Origin: Reticulitermes speratus
Lineage: Eukaryota; Arthropoda; Insecta; Blattodea; Rhinotermitidae
DNA: 64,000 nt
Assembly: GCA_021186555.1 (NCBI GenBank)
Contig: JAJKFL010000003.1
Location: forward strand, 53,109,130-53,173,129
Direction of reading: 5' to 3'
The notes beneath the pieces are model-generated. The model did no database searches. It worked only from the letters and a program-made list of their open reading frames with translations, and was not told the origin of the DNA. Positions 52,736 to 63,381 of this stretch are shown piece after piece. The translations under genes were made by a program, and so were the position numbers. Each line of letters begins with the position of its first letter. Within the stretch, counting starts at the first letter, position 1.

Positions 52736-52830
52736 TGCCATGAAGAAGGAGGCGATACTTTCCTCCGAAACGTGGATATATCCTGTGTGTGTCTACAGTA
52801 CTGCAGTGTTACAACCCAGTAATGTAGTGT
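52736..52830 (+). mobile_element. RZ-superfamily copy, strong motif
   Basis: CCA (52738-52740), TGAAGAA, GGAGG (52748-52752), loop CGATACTTT, CCTCC (52762-52766), GAAACG, TGG (52773-52775). The outer CCA/TGG pairing replaces CCC/GGG or CCG/CGG of other families. The distal segment GTGTGTGTCTACAGTACTGC follows. Confidence 0.65.
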
Positions 52831-52865
52831 GTAGTCGCAAACGTTTCAGGTCAAAATGCTTGTAC

Positions 52866-52945
52866 CATATCCTCTGAAGAAGGAAGTGGTATGTTGACCC
52901 GAAACTGTGATATTCACGTAAGTACTGCACGGTGTCACGAAGCAT
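52866..52945 (+). mobile_element. RZ-superfamily copy
   Basis: CTCTGAAGAAGGAAG, loop, CCCGAAACTGTGATATTC, then ACTGCACGGTGTCACGAAG, the distal segment shared with RZ-2. Outer AUAUC/GAUAU could pair; the inner stem is weak. Confidence 0.55.
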
Positions 52946-53107
52946 ACGACACAGTTTGAAGGTAAACGATGTTGACTCATCTGTTGACAGTGCGCTGCGT
53001 TGTGGCTGTGTCAGGGTTAATATGCTCTAATGTGAGTGGCGGAACTATTAGGCCAGCAGCTGCTGTAGTTATCTGTGACTTGTAGGATGTTGGTTGGGTT
53101 GCATATA

Positions 53108-53185
53108 CAGGGCATACACAAAAGAATGGTGCGGTTTCAATAGTGATTACTATTGAAACCGCACCATTCTTTTGTGTATGCCCTG
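53108..53185. mobile_element. M-family palindromic MITE
   Basis: CAGGGCATACACAAAAGAAT ... complement, TA on both sides. Arms match almost perfectly (GGTTTCAATAGTGATTACTA centre), so probably recent. Confidence 0.92.
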
Positions 53186-53997
53186 TATGTTGGTGGTATA
53201 ACGTGCTTACTACCATGGATCGTTTCTTTAGCGTGGGTAGATCCCACATATATCGTCAAATACACCAAATTTAACATAAATAATTTATTAATAACAAATT
53301 GAGTAACACCCTTCGTACTTACAGTACATGCAGTATACAACAGAAGGAATGTAATTTAACAAACTCGTCGATTGAGACCAGAGAAATCTTCTCCTCTCGG
53401 ACACTTGGTAGCGCCGATCTGATACAACTTCCTTCAGACGACGGCCCTACCAAGGACTCAAACAATCCTTGCCGAAACCAAATTTTTGGTGATGAAAGCC
53501 GAAACCGGATTTCGCCGCTCGTAGTTCAGAGCTGGGTTGCAGAGTGATCAAGTAGAAAGACGCAGCTTACTAGGTAAGCTATGGACGGGTACAAAAGTGA
53601 AAGTTAGGGGTGGAAGGTAGCTGACAGAACAGACCAACTGATGTTTGTAAGGGGTGTAGGGTATAGGCTGGTGGATCTCCGTGGCATGTCGAGATTTAGG
53701 CACGGCACAGTGTTGTCAAACTTTGAGATTCTGGGAAAACCTGTTTTGAAACTCTTTGAACAAACATGCCTTTGCATTCGGATGTTTCCGTGGTACTAAA
53801 AACAGAAAAAAATGACACTCTGAAATGTTGGTGTGGGTTCTGGACAGTGTTTAGCTGAGGTACTTTCATGTGGGTTGGGGGTAACACTTTGTCTGGTACG
53901 AAAAGTTTAATGTTTTACCCCCTGTGTTAGCGAACGTTTGTGGCATAGCGGTTAGTTGACGTATATGTCAGACAATGGACCCATCGAAACGTACGGA
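53186..53997. other. No recognisable feature
   Basis: Frames of 82 and 63 codons occur here but show no domain. Nothing else recognised. Confidence 0.4.
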
Positions 53998-54011
53998 ATA
54001 AACAGCAACAG

Positions 54012-54506
54012 TTAAATTAAGTTACAAACCAACCGTTGCACACTAAGACCACTTTTTAAGTAGCTTTATTATAAAATTGTTAAAATTGTACCCCTACACG
54101 TGTTTCGATCCTAGGATCATCGTCAGGGGCGTTTATTGCTAAAAGCTACAGTCACATCAACACATGATTTAAAATATTCTATCTGCACTTTGAAACATAA
54201 GTTAAAATCTTGTAAAAAGATTCTCTAAAAGTTGTAAAATTATAAAAGCACTGTAGATGGTAGATTGTGGAACTGCTGGCGTGTGGTATTGTTTTTGCGT
54301 GGAGCGGAGTGTACTACGTGTTGTGCTGTGAGGAGTACTACGGTGGAGTAAACCCCCCTGACGATGATCCTAGGATCGAAACACGTGTAGGGGTACAATT
54401 TTAACAATTTTATAATAAAGCTACTTAAAAAGTGGTTTTAGTGTGCATCAGTTGGTTTATAACTTAATTTAATATGACGAAGATGCACGGTGTCAACAGT
54501 GTGAAA
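54012..54506 (-). mobile_element. RZ-2 second copy, reverse orientation, with target duplication
   Basis: AATAAACAGCAACAG just before and AATAAACAACAG (54507-54518) just after form an imperfect duplication. Motif copies at 54085-54130 (minus) and 54355-54395 (plus) have the same GATCC-TA-GGATC stem as RZ-2. The right end GATGCACGGTGTCAACAGTG is the complement of RZ-2's left end, so the whole element is inverted relative to 25266. Confidence 0.85.
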
Positions 54507-54518
54507 AATAAACAACAG

Positions 54519-55019
54519 TGTTTCTGTTCTGAGAACATCTCCATCCTCCTATTGAACACGTTAATTTATCCACCGTATCTCTGACATTCAGTGAGTCTTC
54601 TTTTTTTTTTACGTCAATTTGGAGTTGTCCCAGTGTTTGATTAAATACAGGGTGTCTCTTGTATCCTGTCCCTCAGCACGGGAACTGTCACACTATGTAC
54701 CGGCGAGTGCAGGCTTTTTATGCGATAAACCTGCCGTGCTCAATGATACGTCTGCAAACATAAACGAACGAAACATATATTACTGTAAAACCAGCTCACC
54801 ATCAGGCATAGCGTTTTTTTAGTCTTTTTTCACCAATATTATTTTTATTTTCCCCTATTTATACCTTTTGGTTCATGTACTCATTTTAGTTAAATTTGTT
54901 ATCGGAACAATTTTTGTAGTTTTTTCCATATATATTGTATATACTGTAAATTGTAATCTTCAATAAATAATAAAAAAAATGATACGTCAAAAGAAACGTC
55001 CTGTATTATGTAATATAGG
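54519..55019. other. Unassigned; possible retroposon 3-prime tail
   Basis: CAATAAATAATAAAAAAAA at 54961-54979 follows AT-rich sequence and could be a LINE or mRNA-type 3-prime end (AATAAA plus A tail). No matching 5-prime part or target duplication found. Confidence 0.3.
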
Positions 55020-55285
55020 CGTATAGGAAAGTAGGGGTATAGTTCAACTCATTCTTAACCTTTATACTAGATGGAAGTTAGTGGTCAGCTTCACGCTCTG
55101 GCTGCTTTAGATCCATGGAAATAGAACCAGGAGACACTGGGCAGGAGGCTGGGTGGACCCCGGAGCGAGTCTGGATTTTTTTGGAGAAGATAATTTTTTT
55201 TTGTCCGCAGGGAATCGAACCCTGTTTCCTCGGTCTTTCATCCCGTAGTATAGTCACTGTATCGACTAAGCTATCCCAGCTTTAT
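55020..55285 (-). mobile_element. SINE-B copy, reverse strand
   Basis: GTAGGGGTATAGTTCAACTC, TTAGTGGTCAGCTTCACGCT, GGCTGCTTTAGATCC, CCCCGGAGCGAGTCTGGA, reversed B box GGGAATCGAACCCTG, A box CGACTAAGCTATCCCAGC. Confidence 0.9.
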
Positions 55286-55448
55286 TCCTTTAGGTATAAA
55301 TATTCGTATATATTTCTTGGTTTATGATTATGTTGCGGTCTTTATGCACGGCATGACAAATTATTGGCTTGTCTCAGTAACCCTGTGTGGTAACGGTACA
55401 GTGAAGTGCAGATCACACTACTGGCTGACTGACAGCAGCGAAAATGTA

Positions 55449-55525
55449 CAGGGTATACACAAAAGAATGGTGCGGTTTCAATAGTTTTCACTATTGAAAC
55501 CGCACCATTCTTTTGTGTATTACTG
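55449..55525. mobile_element. M-family palindromic MITE
   Basis: CAGGGTATACACAAAAGAAT and complement; the right end is damaged (GTGTATTACTG instead of GTATGCCCTG). Confidence 0.85.
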
Positions 55526-56147
55526 TGTTTATTGTGAAATTGTATCAGACTCACGAATAGCCTTACACTGTGGCTGAAAAACGTAGAGTTTCAGTAATCA
55601 GTGAAGACGAGGTACCTAGTCTATATTTGATATAAAGATTCAGTTCGTACCTATCAGAGAACGCTGTGTTTCAATTAGAAAGACCAGTTGGCTAATGGGG
55701 TATAGAAAAATAATCCATGATTTTTGTAAGAATTACGTGGAACACTTGAGTACACTGTGGCTGCAGAATGTGATGCTTCTTAGTGTTAAACATGGTGGTA
55801 CACATGGTTGCCAGTCAGGTTTAAAATTTTACTGTTAATGCAGGTGGTATAATATGTAACCGCTGTCGTTTAATGGGTTAAAGCCCACTGTTAATTAATG
55901 GCACAGTTGCTGGGCTTAGGGATGGCTGGTCCTTAACTCAGGTTTCATCTTCGATCAAGTTTCCTTTTCGCCATTGTGGCCACCAAGATAGTAGCAGAAA
56001 CACACACCAGAAAGGCAGAACGTACCGAATGTTGTGCAGTTAGTAGCACTGCTGTTTCGTATTCGGTAGGTCCCAGTTTCGAATCTCGCCACGATAACCC
56101 CGTATCTGTAACTGTTGAGTTTTGTGGTGTTCCTTATTCCGCTTAGG
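55526..56147. other. Unassigned; R-like segment near 55785-55890
   Basis: GTTAAACATGGTGGTACACA and AATGGGTTAAAGCCCACTG are the reversed R terminus also seen at about 63405. GTTTCGAATCTCGCC at 56078 is B-box-like. Confidence 0.4.
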
Positions 56148-57113
56148 CAAATGTCGGTATACTTCATACTTGTCTACGGCAATGTCGGTATACTTCATGC
56201 TTGTCTACGGCAATGTCGGTATACTTCATGCTTGTCTACGGCAATGTCGGTATACTTCATGCTTGTCTACGGCAATGTCGGTATACTTCATGCTTGTCTA
56301 CGGCAATGTCGGTATACTTCATGCTTGTCTACGGCAATGTCGGTATACTTCATACTTGTCTACGGCAATGTCGGTATACTTCATACTTGTCTACGGCAAT
56401 GTCGGTATACTTCATGCTTTTCTACGGCAATGTCGGTATACTTCATGCTTGTCTACGGCAATGTCGGTATAATTCATGCTTGTCTACGGCAATGTCGGTA
56501 TACTTCATGCTTGTCTACGGCAATGTCGGTATACTTCATGCTCTTCTACGGCAATGTCTGTATACTTCATGCTCGTCTACGGCAATGTCGGTATACTTCA
56601 TGCTCGTCTACGGCAATGTCGGTATACTTCATGCTTGTCTACGGCAATGTCGGTATACTTCATGCTTGTCTACGGCAATGTCGGTATACTTCATGCTTGT
56701 CTACGGCAATGTCGGTATACTTCATGCTTGTCTACGGAAATGTCGGTATACTTCATGCTTGTCTACCGAAATGTCGGTATACTTCATGCTTGTCTACGGC
56801 AATGTCGGTATACTTCATGCTTGTCTACGGCAATGTCGGTATAATTCATGCTTGTCTACGGCAATGTCGGTATACTTCATGCTTGTATACGGCAATGTCG
56901 GTATACTTCATGCTTGTATACGGCAATGTCGGTATAATTCATGCTTGTCTACGGCAATGTCGATATACTTCATGCTTTATACGGCAATGTCGGTATAATT
57001 CATGCTTGTGTACGGCAATGTCGGTATACTTCATGCTTGTCTACGGCAATGTCGGTATAATTTATGCTTGTCTACGGCAATGTCGGTATACTTCATGCTT
57101 GTCTACGGCAATG
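56148..57113 (+). repeat. 31-bp tandem array, about 31 copies
   Basis: Unit ATGTCGGTATACTTCATGCT + TGTCTACGGCA; TATAATTC and CTTGTATACG variants cluster after 56830. 31 is not a multiple of three, so three frames merge into one 370-codon chance frame of a 31-residue repeat (about 93-nt period). Confidence 0.96.
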
Positions 57114-57313
57114 CCATCGGCATTCTTTCTAATTTATCTTTTGAAAATCATTATATCATGTGAACATTGTCGGCTTCTTGGATGTGACGCCGTGTACTCT
57201 AGTCTAAGTTCACACCGTTTCTTCTAAGCGTCGGTAAATTTCTACCTGACTGCGCGGCGTGAGACCTCAGAAGGCATTAGTGTTCATAGCCCTGAAAACT
57301 TCCAATATCGCAT

Positions 57314-57990
57314 TATACAGGATGGTCATAAAATATTTTTTTTCCAATGGCTCGACAGCCCCTTGGGGGCCTAGGCCGCGTCATTTTTTTTTCGAGGCTT
57401 CACGATCACACTTTAGACACACCACACTCGGTAGGACTCCTCTGGACGAGGGACCAGCTCGTCACAGAGACCTCTACCTGACAGCACACAACACTCACAA
57501 CAGACAGACATCCATGCCCTAGGCGGGATTCGAACCCACAATCCCAGTAAGCGAGCGGCCGCAGACCCACGCCTTAGACCGCGCGGCCACTGGGATCGGC
57601 CATAAAAGATATACATAATGTTAAATGTTTATATCTCCTAAACTGAATAACATATTGCGATAATTCGTGAACCATTTTAAAGCCCATACACTAGAATTTA
57701 GTGTCTTATTTCAACATGGCCCCAGAATTTTGCACACATTTCTGCGACTTGAAAGACACAGACTGAACACTTTTCCTTAAGAAGCCAAGAGGAACAGCTG
57801 CAAAGTATCTCGAGATAGTTCTTACATTTCATCTTATAATTTCGTTTTGATCGGTACTCTTACTGTTCGGCCCCACTCTACAGTGAGAAATGATGTAAGT
57901 TAGCTTGGGACTTCGAAGAGGCCATTCTGTTGGTCCTCTCATTTACGTTGCAAGCACACTGTGTAATTTGACACCGTACAACCTGGAATA
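57314..57990 (-). mobile_element. P element, degraded Tc1/mariner-like, with SINE-C inside
   Basis: TACAGGATGGTCATAAAATA at 57316 resembles a mariner-type end after TA. Beyond the SINE, the minus strand reads PTEWPLRSPKLT and then FLRKSVQSVSF and KCVQNSGAML with stops between, a decayed transposase C-terminus (consensus of the family: W-P-RSPDLTP ... C-QN-GGH-E). The opposite end was not located. Confidence 0.5.
57344..57600 (-). mobile_element. SINE-C copy nested in P
   Basis: CCAATGGCTCGACAGCCCC to GGCCACTGGGATCGGC. Flanks GTCATAAAATAT and GCCATAAAAGATAT are an imperfect target duplication. Confidence 0.93.
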
Positions 57991-58023
57991 CTGACAGCGG
58001 CTTTAAATGAACCATTCATTCAT

Positions 58024-58330
58024 TCTGTAGTCTGTCTTACGACAGGTCCGTAGCCTCTTCCAAAGCGAGTTCTCCACAGAGTGCGATCTAGTGCTTCCTC
58101 TTTCAATTTCCAGTATCTTATTTTTTCCTAAGGTCGTCCAGTAGCAGCTTACGTCTTCTCCCTCGTCTTCCCATCATTTCTATCTTTCCTTCTAACTTTC
58201 CTTCAATCACGTGTTTCAGAAGGTAGTTCCTACGCAAGATGTGACCAATCCAGTTAACCTTTCTTCTTTTTATTTTATGTACGATATTCCTCTCCTCCTT
58301 GACTCTGAACCATAAATTAGTGAATACTTT
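58024..58330 (-). pseudogene. Non-LTR retrotransposon RT C-terminal fragment
   Basis: The minus strand reads VNWIGHILRRNYLLKHVIEG, KIEMMGRRGRRRKLLLDDL, and, after a break at about 58125, the region for LKEEALD and FGRGYGPVVRQT-like sequence. WIGHILRRN and GRRGRRRK are hallmarks of the tail following the RT domain in a LINE family frequent in insects. Same family as 49310-49575. Stops and 5-prime truncation make it a remnant. Confidence 0.88.
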
Positions 58331-58358
58331 CGCAAGTTACAGTAGTGAATTAAATATA

Positions 58359-58946
58359 CAGGGCATACACAAAAGAATGGTGCGGTTTCAAAAGTGAATA
58401 AAAAATGTATTTCTCACCTTACACGGGCACAACATACACCGTCAGCGGCGGCAACTGTCCAAGTTTCTCATTTGGTAATTACAATCCTTCAATGTGTGCA
58501 CCCTGGGTCACACGACACACATCCACACGGTAATCAAACTCATCCCAGACCCGGTGTAGCATGTCCGCTGTAATGGCCTGCAGTGCATGCGTTATCCGAT
58601 CACGAATTTCATGGATGGACGTGGGCAATGGTGGTACATAAACGCTGTCTTTAACGAACCCCCAAAGAAAGAAATCGCACGGTGTAAGATCTGGCGAACG
58701 GGGTGGCCATGGGAGAAGGTTCTTGTCTCCATTTGCAGCAGCACGTCCGATCCAGCGCTGTGGAAGAACACGATTGAGAAGCACTCGTACATTCCTGTGA
58801 AAATGGGGGGGGGTGGGGGGGAGCTCCGTCCAGTTGTAGAATGTAATCGTCATAATTGGTATTCAGTTGGGGTAACAACCAGCTTTCCAACATGTCCAAA
58901 AATGAGTCGCCTTTTGAAACCGCACCATTCTTTTGTGTATGCCCTG
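58359..58946 (-). mobile_element. M-family element, 588 bp, transposase remnant on minus strand
   Basis: M-type ends with TA on both sides; the interior holds antisense transposase sequence. Near its left end it contains GTCAGCGGCGGCAACTGTCC, also found in the copies at 864 and 59558. Confidence 0.92.
58479..58920 (-). pseudogene. M-family transposase, C-terminal two thirds of the catalytic domain, frameshifted
   Basis: This is a DDE transposase remnant of the IS630/Tc1/mariner superfamily. One frame gives FLDMLESWLLPQLN and YILQLDGAPPH, which includes the middle catalytic Asp. A G/C-run expansion at 58805-58821 breaks the frame. The next frame reads FHRNVRVLLNRVLPQRWIGR, WPPRSPDLTPCDFFLWGFV (third catalytic position) and VYVPPLPTSIHEIRDRI, ending RVTQGAHIEGL at 58479. 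The N-terminal DNA-binding domain and first catalytic Asp are missing. It could not act alone, but it identifies the source enzyme family of the seven palindromic or deleted M copies here. Confidence 0.92.
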
Positions 58947-59557
58947 TACATATTACTTTGTCACTGAATTTCTTGGCTGTTGTATAGTACTGAATCAAAT
59001 GCCACTCTCCCCCACCCAGACATACACGAATCAGTGAAGTTTTTTGTCCGTTTATACTGTCAAATGTGACACACGCTTCTGCAATCTCACCGCTCGCTTT
59101 GCTGTAATCACCATCTCTCTCTCTCTATACATCTGTTCGTATTTTGATGTTTTGCACTGTTTAAAACTCTGCGAATTTTATTTCGATGGAAGTTATATTT
59201 TTGTCCATTAATTTCACGGAACTTCAGCGTAGAACGGAACAAAAATATATAGGTTGGAATGTCTGCGTATAGGCGAATCGTCAGGAAGGTTTCTGCGATT
59301 GACAGAATGCCATTTACTTCTCATCCGCTCCGTTTCTTTGTCCTATTCGTGTATGTTTGATATTACTGTGCTGTTTGTCGAGGTTTCGTAAGCAGGTTTC
59401 TGCTAGTAGCAACTTTTGAGACGACGCCAAATGAAAAAATAACGTATCTACTGCAAACCGAAAGTATGGCAGAAAAAGTAATGAAATATGAGCTGAATTG
59501 AAGCAGGATGTGGATAGGATGCGGGATGTTGACTAGGAAAAATGGCATATGTACATA
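58947..59557. other. No recognisable feature
   Basis: A (TC)n run lies at 59113-59125. No family recognised. Confidence 0.4.
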
Positions 59558-60143
59558 CAGGGCATACACAAAAGAATGGTGCGGTTTCAAAAGTGAATAA
59601 AAAATTTATGTCTCACATTACACGGGCACAACATACACCGTCAGCGGCGGCAACTGTCCAAGTTTCTCATGCGCTACCAGCAGTTCGCTTCTCATGCTTA
59701 CTGCGTGGCCGCGGGGCCGGTTTCAAAGATGGCGTTGCAGCAGGAGAAGGAGAAGACTTGCTGCTGCAAATGGAGACAAGAACCTTCTCCCTTGGCCACC
59801 CCGTTCGCCAGATCTTACACCTTGCGATTTCTTTCTTTGGGGGTTCGTTAAAGACAGCGTTTATGTACCACCATTGCCCACGTCCATCCATGAAATTCGT
59901 GATCGGATAACGCATGCACTGCAGGCCATTACAGCTGACATGCTACACCGGGTCTGGGATGAGTTTGATTACCGTGTTGATGTGTGTCGTGTGACCCAGG
60001 GTGCACACATTGAAGGATTGTAATTACCAAATGAGAAACTTGGACAGTTGCCGCCGCTGACGGTGTATGTTGTGCCCGTGTAAGGTGAGAAATACATTTT
60101 GTATTCACTTTTGGAACCGCACCATTCTTTTGTGTATGCCCTG
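59558..60143 (+). mobile_element. M-family element, 586 bp, transposase remnant on plus strand
   Basis: M-type ends with TA flanks. Inverted sequence reaches about 95 bp into both ends (GTGAATAAAAAAT, TACACGGGCACAACATACAC), longer than in the MITEs. The left part keeps the putative transposase start (ATGGCGTTGCAGCAGGAG), then jumps to the C-terminal coding part: an internal deletion. Confidence 0.93.
59757..60023 (+). pseudogene. M-family transposase, C-terminal fragment fused after deletion
   Basis: The frame reads AAANGDKNLLPWPPRSPDLT, PCDFFLWGFVKDSVYVPPLP and DEFDYRVDVCRVTQGAHIEG, stopping at 60021. It is uninterrupted and nearly identical to the part at 58479-58745, so both copies are probably young. 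The first and second catalytic acids are missing through the internal deletion just upstream (about 59750). Confidence 0.92.
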
Positions 60144-60427
60144 TATATCTAGAAGGTTAGAGACATGGGCAGACGCAGCAGCCTGTGGGGAGATCAGTTG
60201 TAAGACGTCTGACGTCGAACGGGGCTTTTTGTGCTAGGAAGCAAAATGTTCATCTTGCGCCTTTAGTTTTGGCGTCTGCAGTGGAGGGAAGGTTTGTGAT
60301 TGGAGTGCAGATGTACCGAGATGTGGCTTGTATTGTACGTTGGGTGATTGAACTGAACATATGTACATGTACATGTGTTTATTGATTGGTGTTCGTTGTG
60401 GAATTACTGCGACATCGTGATATACAT
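60144..60427. other. No recognisable feature
   Basis: Short unassigned stretch; nothing recognised. Confidence 0.35.
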
Positions 60428-61345
60428 TGTGTGTGTGTGTATGTATGTGTGTGTATGTATGTATGTATATGTGTGTGTATGTTTGTATATATGTATATGT
60501 GTGTGTATATGTGTATGTATGTTTGTATATATGTATATGTGTGTGTATATGTGTATGTATGTATGTATGTATGTATATGTGTATGTATGTATGCATGTAT
60601 GTATGTATGTATGTATGTATGTGTGCATGTATGTATGTATGTATGTATGTATGTGTGTGTATATGTGTATGTATGTATGTATGTGTGTATGTATGTATGT
60701 ATGTATGTATGTATGTGTGTATGTATGTATGTGTGCATGTATGTATCTATGTGTGTATATGTGTATGTATGTTTGTATATGTGTGTGTATGTATGTATGT
60801 GTGTGTGTATGTATGTATGTGTGTGTGTATGTATGTATGTATGTATGTATATGTGTATGTATGTATGTATGTATGTGTGTATGTATGTGTGTGTATGGAT
60901 GTATGTATGTATGTATGTGTGTATGTATGGATGTATGTATGTATGTATGTATATGTGTGTATGTGTATGTATGTATTTGTGTGTGTGATATGTGTATGTA
61001 TGTATTTGTGTGTGTGATATGTGTATGTATGTATTTGTGTGTGATATATGTATGTATGTGTATATGTGTATTTATATATGTATGTACGTATGTATGTATT
61101 TATGTATATGTATATATGTATGTATTTATGCATGTATGTATGTATGTAACATATGTATATATTTGTGTGTGTGATATATGTGTGTATGTATTTATGTATG
61201 TGGATATGTATGTATGTATGCATGTATGTACGTATGTATGTGTGTATATATATGTATGTATGTATGCATGTATGTACGTATGTATATGTATATATATATG
61301 TATGTATGTATGCATGTATGTACGTATGTATGTGTGTATACATGG
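60428..61345 (+). repeat. (TATG)n/(TG)n microsatellite, about 0.9 kb
   Basis: GTATGTATGTGTGTATG mixtures throughout. Chance frames read MYVCMYVC on plus and IHTYIHTY on minus and extend to 331 codons; they are not genes. Confidence 0.97.
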
Positions 61346-61681
61346 GTGCACAAATTTTCCAGAATTCTAAGTGCCAGAAGTGTGACACGAAGCAGGTACC
61401 ATACTGAGGATCCACAAATATTAGGCACCACCGCACAAAATGTAGTCGCCACGGCGACCTGGCGCCCGAGATTTGTGCATCGCCGGTGTAATAGGCCTGT
61501 TGCGAGGTTCTTTTGTGCTGCCAATAAACCGCAGTTTATAGCAGGAAACTGTACAGCGCGCTGTTTATTGTTTTGCGTTAGGTTACGTGGAAAGTGGCTT
61601 TTGACGGCGAAACGTGTAGCTAATTAGAATAACAATAATGAGTTAACATATTTGTGCCGACTGTACTAGTTTATTGCGTTG

Positions 61682-61726
<45 letters not shown>

Positions 61727-62694
61727 AGACACGTGTAATAAGCACAACAGGATGCATATGTTAGAAGACTCATCTAAATGTGGGCAAATTTATCATATTT
61801 AGCTGTCCTCTATTTGTGTATAAAACAGCTCACTTCGTATTGTGCTACAAATTCGACGTTAAAGCTTGTGCTGGCAACATGTTCATAAAAACGAGACGCC
61901 CTGCAATATTTCATTGCTAACGCCGGGCTTATCCAGCGTCATGTAATGATAACTCCATGTATGCAGCATATGATGCTGGACTAATATGGATTATTTTTAT
62001 GTTGGAACGAAAGAGGAGAAGTTTTGGAATTAGAAGGAGCCAGTGCGTTATACATAGCTGGCAATAAGCACTGTGTTAAGGTACGGGATGGTCCACTGGT
62101 AATAATATGACGAAAATACAGAGAATGATAACAGTGTCTCATTAATAAAAGGAGGGAGAAATGCGGAAGAATTTAATGAACTGATCTCGGGTATAAAAAT
62201 AACAAGACATGTCACGAAGCGGAAAGGAAAATGGAAAAGCGAAATATGCATGGGCAGATATCTCGAATGTTAAGATGAAAAGGTGATAGGTATTGAAGAA
62301 ACTTATTGATGTATGAAGCAAGGAAATATCAAACGGGAAGCAGTAAGTGCAGTGTTGCGTGTTAACAATGCAGGAACAACACAAAATACAAGAAAGCTAT
62401 TGAAAAATAGACGTTAAATATAAACGTGTCCCAAATTAAGTTAATCGTATGTCATTGTATATTTTACTAATCGCAGAAATTCTGTAGACAGTGTCATAAA
62501 TGGAATGAGACGTCGGAATTTACCATGACAACTCAGAAATTTTCGGTCTTTTTTATTCCAGAGATTTCGGGTTTAAACCTCGGTTTGGTGAGACTTGAGA
62601 TTTGTAGCGATTTTGTTTACTTGCACTTGCTACTTGCTTCGTATTAGTCCAGGGCCTCGTCCTAGACTAAAATGAACCTCAAACGTAAAGATCC
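61346..62694. other. Mostly unassigned; (TA)n(TG)n
   Basis: ATATATATATATGTGTGTGTG at 61683-61722. TTTTGACGGCGAAACGTGTAG at 61597 looks like the 3-prime half of an RZ motif. GTCGCCACGGCGAC at 61444 is a small hairpin. 61740-62640 has no recognised content. Confidence 0.4.
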
Positions 62695-63381
62695 AGTCCG
62701 TACCGCGCAGTAAACACACTCCGTCTCAGTTATACAAACCAGTCAGTTAATGTTGTACAGTGAAATAATCGCTGTTTGTTCTCAGATCCACACAAAACAC
62801 ATAAATACAGTCCGTACCGCGCAGTAAACACACTCCGTCTCAGTTATACAAACCAGTCAGTTAATGTTGTACAGTGAAATAATCGCTGTTTGTTCTCAGA
62901 TCCACACAAAACACATAAATACAGTCCGTACCGCGCAGTAAACACACTACGTCTCAGTTATACCAACCAGTCAGTTAATGTTGTACAGTGAAATAATCGC
63001 TGTTTGTTCTGAGATCCACACAAAACACATAAATACAGTCCGTACCGCGCAGTAAACACACTCCGTCTCAGTTATACAAACCAGTCAGTTAATGTTGTAC
63101 AGTGAAATAATCGCTGTTTGTTCTGAGATCCACACAAAACACATAAATACAGTCCGTACCGCGCAGTAAACACACTCCGTCTCAGTTATACAAACCAGTC
63201 AGTTAATGTTGTACAGTGAAATAATCGCTGTTTGTTCTGAGATCCACACAAAACACATAAATACAGCTCGTACCGCGCAGTAAACACACTCCGTCTCAGT
63301 TATACAAACCAGTCAGTTAATGTTGTACAGTGAAATAATCGCTGTTTGTTCTGAGATCCACACAAAACACATAAATACACT
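62695..63381 (-). repeat. 114-bp satellite, second array, inverted, 6 copies
   Basis: Units are the reverse complement of those at 16811-18622 (CCGTACCGCGCAGTAAACAC, CAGTGAAATAATCGCTGTTT). Most units share AACATT where the first array mainly has AGCATT, and CTGAGATCC replaces CTCAGATCC in several, so the arrays diverged after separation. Confidence 0.97.

Noticed and set aside
56115..57227. 370-codon open frame and overlapping frames in two other phases
   Set aside because: A 31-bp tandem repeat without stops gives open frames in all phases; no start context or domain.
60375..61370. 331-codon MYVC-type frame and several IHTY-type frames
   Set aside because: Pure (TATG)n/(TG)n microsatellite translated on both strands.
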